From positions 1 through 53,313 of the forward strand of contig NZ_JABBPF010000208.1 of NCBI RefSeq assembly GCF_012927415.1: 53,313 nucleotides of DNA. The letters are read 5' to 3'. The notes beneath the pieces were generated by a model. That model had not been told where the DNA came from and searched no databases. It worked only from the letters and a program-made list of their open reading frames with translations. This document shows, one piece after another, positions 49,111 through 53,313 of this stretch. The position numbers were made by a program, and so were the translations under genes. How positions within the stretch are numbered: position 1 is the stretch's first letter; each line of letters begins with the position of its first letter. The stretch is from Polaromonas sp. Lineage in GTDB: Bacteria > Pseudomonadota > Gammaproteobacteria > Burkholderiales > Burkholderiaceae_C.

Positions 49111-49854
49111 TTAACCGCCAGGCACAAGCCGCCCCGCCTCGATGGTGATGCGCCGCTCGCAGCGCGCCGCGATCGCAGGGTCGTGCGTGACCAGCACCAG
49201 CGTCGTACCCTGCTCCTGGTTGAGCTCAAACATCAGCTTCATCACCGTCTCGCCGGTGGCAAAGTCCAGGCTGCCGGTTGGTTCATCGGCCAGCAGCACG
49301 GCGGGCTTGACGACAAAGGCCCGCGCCAGCGCCACACGCTGCTGCTCGCCGCCCGACAGCACCTTGGGATAGTGGCCCAAGCGCTCGGCAAGGCCAACCC
49401 GCTTGAGCATGTCGGTGGCCAGCGCGCGCGCCTGCCGCACGCCCGATAATTCAAGCGGCAGCATGACGTTTTCAAGCGCCGACAAATTACCCATGAGCTG
49501 AAAACTCTGAAAGACAAAACCCACTTTTTGTGCGCGCAAGGCGGCGCGGTCGTCCTCACTCAGCGCGAACAGGTCCTGCCCCGCCAGCCGAACCGTGCCC
49601 TGCGTCGGCGTATCCAGCCCGGCAATGATGGACAGCAACGTGCTTTTGCCAGAGCCGGAGGCACCGACAATGGCAGCGGTTTCACGGGCGTTCAGCGCGA
49701 AATCAATATCGCGCAAAATGGTCAATGTGCCGGTGGAGTCGGTGACCGACTTGAAAACATGCTCAACGGAAACAATTACAGAAGCAGAAGACGCCGATGT
49801 CGTGGCGGACGTTGAAGAAGTGTCGCCCCTCACAGAAACCACAGGTTCAAACAT
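49111..49854 (-). CDS. ABC transporter ATPase, LolD/YbbA type
   Basis: A 247-residue ATPase of the LolD/MacB/YbbA group. Walker A GASGSGKST, VGFVFQSFQLMGNLSALENV (Q-loop), signature LSGGEQQRVALARAFV, Walker B VLLADEPTGSLD and the switch VTHDPA are complete. The ATG at 49854 has AAGGA at the right spacing. No permease gene follows in the window; in E. coli and relatives ybbA is likewise divergent from tesA, which fits the neighbour here. Confidence 0.92.
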   Translation of the reverse strand: MFEPVVSVRGDTSSTSATTSASSASVIVSVEHVFKSVTDSTGTLTILRDIDFALNARETAAIVGASGSGKSTLLSIIAGLDTPTQGTVRLAGQDLFALSEDDRAALRAQKVGFVFQSFQLMGNLSALENVMLPLELSGVRQARALATDMLKRVGLAERLGHYPKVLSGGEQQRVALARAFVVKPAVLLADEPTGSLDFATGETVMKLMFELNQEQGTTLVLVTHDPAIAARCERRITIEAGRLVPGG

Positions 49855-49911
49855 GTCATCCTTATCTGAAAACTTTAAATTCGTGTTTGCCGACTGTAGC
49901 AAGCTTGAGGC

Positions 49912-50581
49912 CGTGCTGCGATATATCGGAGGCAAGTCCCTGGCTGTGCTGTTGGCTGTCGGCCTGCTGGGCGCCCCCGGCCTTGCGTCCGCCCAGATCC
50001 CTGCGCAGACCAAACCGCAGCCAGCTCCGGTGATTTTGATCGTCGGCGATTCCTTGAGCGCCGAGTACGGTCTCAAGCGCGGCACCGGCTGGGTGCCCCT
50101 GCTAGAAAAACAGCTGGCTGGCGAAAAGATAATTGTGAAGGTCGTCAACGCGAGCATCAGCGGCGACACTACCTCCGGCGGACGTTCGCGCTTGTCCGCC
50201 TTGTTGACGCAATACAAACCCGCCACCGTGGTGATCGAACTGGGCGGCAATGACGCTCTGCGTGGCTTGCCGCTCGACCTGAGCGAGAAAAACCTGAGCG
50301 CCATGACGCAGGCGGCAAAAAAGTCGGGCGCGAAAGTGCTGCTGGTCGGCATGCAGGTGCCACCCAACTATGGCGCGGCTTATGGCGCCAGCTTTGCCGG
50401 CCTTTTCACCAAGGTCGCCAAGGCTGAGAAAGTGGCGCTGGTGCCGTTTTTCCTGAAGGGCGTTGGCGACACGGACGACCCGACCGCGAACTTCCAGCCC
50501 GACCGGATTCATCCCAATGAGCAGTCGCAAGCCAGGATGCTGGCCAATGTATGGCCTGAACTGAAGAAACTCCTCAAGTGA
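49912..50581 (+). CDS. tesA: TesA-type arylesterase/lysophospholipase
   Basis: A periplasmic SGNH hydrolase of 222 residues from the GTG at 49912. VLRYIGGKSLAVLLAVGLLG ending LASAQ is a clean signal peptide. The catalytic blocks are GDSLSAEYGL (Ser), the Gly/Asn blocks NASISGDTTSGG and ELGGNDALRG, and DRIHPNEQSQ (Asp and His). An in-frame ATG at 49853 exists, but it overlaps the divergent ATPase start and adds atypical codons, so I prefer the GTG. It overlaps the mnmH start (GTGA). Confidence 0.88.
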
Positions 50582-51636
50582 GCCTGGACCGCATTTCCGC
50601 CGAAGACGCCCTCAACCAGCTGGGTGATTTTTCCGACATCATCGACGCGCGCAGCGAAGGCGAATACGCCGAGGACCATCTTCCCGGCGCGTTGAACTGG
50701 CCCAGCCTGCATGACGAGGAACGAAAGATCGTCGGCACCCGTTACAAGCAGATCAGCCAGTTTGAGGCCAAAAAACTCGGCGCGGCGCTGGTTGCCAAGA
50801 ACATCGCAGAGCATATCCAGCAGGGTGTGCTTGACAAACCCAGAGAATGGCAGCCGCTGGTGTATTGCTGGCGCGGCGGCAAGCGCAGCGGCTCATTGGC
50901 GCTGATTCTCGACCAGATCGGCTTCAAGGTCACGCTGGTCGATGGCGGCTACAAGGCCTTCAGGGCCGCGCTGGTGGCCGATTTGCCGCAGCTGGCAGAG
51001 CGCTACCGCTACCGCGTCATCTGCGGCCCCACCGGTTCGGGCAAGACCCGCCTTTTGCAAGCGCTTGGCCAGCAGGGTGCACAGGTGCTGGATCTGGAAG
51101 CGCTGGCACATCACCGGAGTTCGGTGCTAGGCGTGATTCCGGGCCTGCCGCAGCCCAGCCAGAAAGCCTTTGACAGCCGTATCTGGGCGGCATTGCGCGG
51201 CTTTGATGCGGCGCGGCCCGTTTACATTGAAAGCGAAAGCAAGAAGGTCGGCAATGTGGCGGTTCCCGAAGGCCTGATCTCGGCGATGCGCTCCAGCCCC
51301 TGCCTGAACCTGCAGCTGGCCGAGGACGAACGCGTTGCGTTGCTGCTGGAGGACTACGACTTTTTCGTCAGGGACATCGAGTTTTTCTGTGATCGCCTGG
51401 CGGCCCTGACCGAGGCGCGCGGCAAGGCTATGGTGCTGGACTGGCAGGCGCGAGCGCGCAGTGGCGAAGTCGCGTCGGTGGTGCGCGAATTGCTGCTGAT
51501 GCATTACGACCCGGTCTATCTGCAGTCGATGCAGCGCAACTTCGCGCAGTATCCAACGGCGAGCCAGCTTTCGCCGAGCGACCACAGCGCGGCCGCCATG
51601 ACCGAGCTGGCTCGGTCGCTGCTTGGCGAGGCTTGA
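50578..51636 (+). CDS. mnmH: tRNA 2-selenouridine synthase (MnmH/SelU)
   Basis: A 352-residue enzyme that converts 2-thiouridine at the wobble base of some tRNAs to 2-selenouridine through a geranylated intermediate. The rhodanese domain has the catalytic Cys97 in VYCWRGGKRSGS, the same number as in E. coli; the P-loop domain has CGPTGSGKTR (Lys156). Starts with GTG inside the tesA stop, so both are co-translated. No selD or selA is in the window. A strong terminator follows. Confidence 0.94.
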   Translation: MSLDRISAEDALNQLGDFSDIIDARSEGEYAEDHLPGALNWPSLHDEERKIVGTRYKQISQFEAKKLGAALVAKNIAEHIQQGVLDKPREWQPLVYCWRGGKRSGSLALILDQIGFKVTLVDGGYKAFRAALVADLPQLAERYRYRVICGPTGSGKTRLLQALGQQGAQVLDLEALAHHRSSVLGVIPGLPQPSQKAFDSRIWAALRGFDAARPVYIESESKKVGNVAVPEGLISAMRSSPCLNLQLAEDERVALLLEDYDFFVRDIEFFCDRLAALTEARGKAMVLDWQARARSGEVASVVRELLLMHYDPVYLQSMQRNFAQYPTASQLSPSDHSAAAMTELARSLLGEA

Positions 51637-51641
51637 GGATA

Positions 51642-51681
51642 AAAAAACCGCCATCACCGGTGACGGTGATGGCGGTTTTTT
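51642..51681. terminator. Strong rho-independent terminator after mnmH
   Basis: A near-perfect hairpin with long arms (AACCGCCATCACCG against CGGTGATGGCGGTT, loop GTGA) flanked by A and T runs, so it can end transcription from either side. Confidence 0.92.
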
Positions 51682-51693
51682 AGGGTTGTAGCC

Positions 51694-51748
51694 GCTATTA
51701 TTTATATAGCGAGCTATGCCGATAATTATTGGACCCGCGGCCTTTTTT
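51694..51748 (+). repeat. Dispersed intergenic repeat, full copy 4
   Basis: GCTAT-TATTTAT-ATAGC (51694-51710), then GAGCTATGCC, TATTGGACCCGCGGCC and a run of six T. It lies 13 bp after the mnmH terminator. Confidence 0.75.
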
Positions 51749-51772
51749 CTTAAAATCTAAGTATTGAAAAAC

Positions 51773-51958
51773 TCAGGGTGCGGATTCAGTGGGCGGCAGA
51801 TCGGGCGGGGTGCCATGGGGCATGTCCGTTGTCTGCTCGCCGTCATCCGATCCATCATCGGGTTTGCCTTCGCCCTTGCGCTTGAGCTTGTCTTCTTTTT
51901 TTCGTTTTTTCGCAAGCTCCTTCTGGCGCTTTTCGTAGGAGTAATTGGGAGTTGCCAC
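51773..51958 (-). CDS. Small lysine-rich conserved hypothetical protein
   Basis: A 61-residue protein with a GTG start. The basic front half TPNYSYEKRQKELAKKRKKE and acidic/Pro-rich end (DDGSDDGEQTTDMPHGTPP) match a small protein of unknown function common in betaproteobacteria as I recall it. No fold is predictable beyond one charged helix. It is transcribed alone. Confidence 0.65.
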   Translation of the reverse strand: MATPNYSYEKRQKELAKKRKKEDKLKRKGEGKPDDGSDDGEQTTDMPHGTPPDLPPTESAP

Positions 51959-52015
51959 AGCTTAGCTTTCGTGAATAATTAACCCGTACTGTAATGCATT
52001 GGTCTCGGGCGGCAG

Positions 52016-53206
52016 TCATAACCCGCGCAGCGCCTGGAGCATGTCCGCCTGCAGGTCCGCAACCGCCTCAAGACCCACGGCGAAACGAACCAGACCTCCC
52101 TGATAAGGCCAGGGCATGCTGCGCGCAGCCTGAATGTTGTAGGGTACGCACAGGCTGATCGGGCCGGCCCAGCTGTAGCCCAGTTTGAAGAGCCGCAGGC
52201 TGTCGCAAAAATGATTGATCTGCTGCTGCGTGAAGGCGGGCTTGAACACTGCGCTGAACAGACAGGCCGCGCCGGTGCAGTCTCGCTTCCAGGCCGCGTG
52301 GCCGGGCGAATCTGCCAGCGCAGGGTGAAACACGGCCTCGAACTGGGGCTGGGTCTGCAGCCAGGCCGCCAGCGCGCGCGCGCTGGCGTCTTGCGCCGCG
52401 TAACGCAGCGCTATGCTGCCCAGGCCTCGCAGCACCAGCTCGGCATCGTTGCCGCCCACGTTGTAGCCCAGCCGCATGTGGCAAAGCTGGATTGCGTCAT
52501 GAAGCGCAGCGTCGCGCGTCACCACCGAGCCCATCAGCACATCGGCGCCACCGCTGGGGTATTTGGTGAGCGCCTGCACCGAAATGTCGGCGCCCAGCTC
52601 TCACGCGTGTAAAGCGCGCCCGGCGCCCCTGGTGTTGTCAAGAACCGTCACGGCGCCACGCGGGTGCGCCGGACCGGCGGCGGCGTTGTGGGCCTGGACA
52701 ACTGCCACCAGCGCCGGTAGGTCCGGAAACTCCAGCGTGATGGAGCCCGGCGCTTCCAGCCAGACCAGACGTGTCTTGCGGCTCAGTTTGGCCGCAAGAT
52801 CCGGCGGATTCATGGCATCGTAAAACTGCACAGTGATGCCCCAGTTCGCCAGCTCGCCTTCGGCAAAGGTTTTGCCGGGGCCGTAGGCGTTATCGGGAAG
52901 CAGCATCTCGTCGCCGGTTTTGAGGAAAGCCATGTCGACCAGCGCCACAGCCGCCAGGCCACTGGGCGCAAGGACGCAGTGCCTACCGCCTTCCAGTGTG
53001 GCCATGCGCGCTTCCAAAGTGAAGGTGGTGGGCGTGCCGTGCAAGCCGTAGGTGTAGGCTGTCCTGCGCTTCCAGTCGCGATCATGCATGGCCGCGACGC
53101 TGGGAAAAATGATGGTGGAAGCCTTGTGAACGCCGGGGGCGACCGCTTCAAACCCGTCGGGCGGGGTGTAGGAATGGTGAATCAGCTGGGTGGATATGGC
53201 GCTCAT
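52016..53206 (-). pseudogene. metC: Cystathionine beta-lyase (MetC-like) with an in-frame stop
   Basis: A PLP enzyme of the Cys/Met metabolism family that would be 396 residues. The first part runs through YGLHGTPTTFTLEARMATLE (PLP phosphate site) and LVWLEAPGSITLEFPD to TVLDNTRGAGRALHA, where TGA (52601-52603) stops it. The frame continues ELGADISVQALTKYPSGG, whose TKY Lys should bind PLP, to a normal end. The stopped product therefore lacks the cofactor lysine. The DNTR triad normally reads DNTW, a further unusual residue near the lesion. A single nonsense change, or error, is the simplest view. Confidence 0.85.
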
Positions 53207-53220
53207 GCCTCCATATTAAC

Positions 53221-53313
53221 TGGCCCCCACGCTTGTCGCTGCGCGTACTGCGCTGCCCCCCGAGGGGGTTGAACTTCGTTTGGGGCGGCCCTGCGCTTCG
53301 TTCATGGCCCCCA
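53221..53313. repeat. GC-rich element flanked by TGGCCCCCA direct repeats
   Basis: TGGCCCCCA at 53221-53229 is repeated at 53305-53313, the very end of the window. Between them lie the palindrome CCCCC-GA-GGGGG core (about 53257-53269) and TTGGGGCGGCC. It resembles GC-rich intergenic repeats that I recall from Comamonadaceae genomes. It may continue past the edge. Confidence 0.55.

Noticed and set aside
52601-52603. Selenocysteine at the TGA in metC, suggested by the nearby selenouridine synthase gene
   Set aside because: MnmH modifies tRNA and does not imply selenocysteine. No selA, selB or SECIS-like hairpin is visible, and relatives do not have Cys at this place as far as I recall.

Overview
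The window looks like a stretch of a betaproteobacterial chromosome, most likely Comamonadaceae (Polaromonas/Rhodoferax-like). This rests on protein families recognised by eye (4-hydroxybenzoate hydroxylase with a branched-chain-type ABC transporter, a CHRD lipoprotein, Ku/LigD, a split chromate transporter) and on small intergenic repeats typical of that family. No database search was run, so the taxon is an inference.

Left part (1 to about 16.2 kb): this looks like an integrative element whose genes all lie on the minus strand, and it probably carries a type I-F CRISPR-Cas locus as cargo. From the tRNA end leftwards it holds a P4-type tyrosine integrase next to the 3' end of tRNA-Arg(UCU), an AlpA-like regulator, a zinc-ribbon protein and a primase/helicase replication protein, the last three coupled by ATGA overlaps. 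Next come a palindrome- and iteron-rich non-coding region that could be an origin, a second small DNA-binding protein and a coiled-coil protein. Then follow cas1, cas2-3, csy1, csy2, csy3, cas6f, a leader with a perfect IHF consensus site, and an array of 25 identical 28-bp repeats with 32-bp spacers that runs off the left edge. Cas1 and Cas6f keep their catalytic residues. cas2-3 has lost one G inside the helicase Walker A motif and is frameshifted, so interference should be impaired while adaptation and crRNA processing genes look intact.

Middle (16.2 to 25.9 kb): tRNA-Pro(UGG) and tRNA-Arg(UCU) mark the edge of the element. A flavodoxin-like protein follows, then a complete branched-chain-type ABC importer (binding protein, two permeases, two ATPases), an IclR regulator, the divergent pobA and a class III CoA-transferase. 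Together they read as an uptake and first-oxidation module for 4-hydroxybenzoate or a related aromatic acid.

Right part (25.9 to 53.3 kb): YgiQ-type radical SAM protein, CHRD lipoprotein, Ku and LigD (non-homologous end joining), two tiny lipoproteins, a glycine-zipper/DUF2383 protein, a GST, a DsbA-family protein, an Ldh-type dehydrogenase, and a beta-oxidation group (acyl-CoA dehydrogenase, thiolase, FadB-like protein, SDR). These are followed by an MBL-fold hydrolase, a two-gene chromate transporter, an aldo/keto reductase, RlmB, a lipoprotein, an ABC ATPase divergent from a TesA-type esterase, MnmH, and a cystathionine beta-lyase-like gene. The SDR gene and the lyase gene each contain one in-frame stop. 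With cas2-3 that makes three single-site disruptions in 53 kb, which is either real gene decay or local sequence error.

A 17-bp stem motif (GCTAY-N7-ATAGC) recurs six times in intergenic DNA, four times as part of a longer (about 55 bp) repeat; one of those copies sits inside the cas operon.
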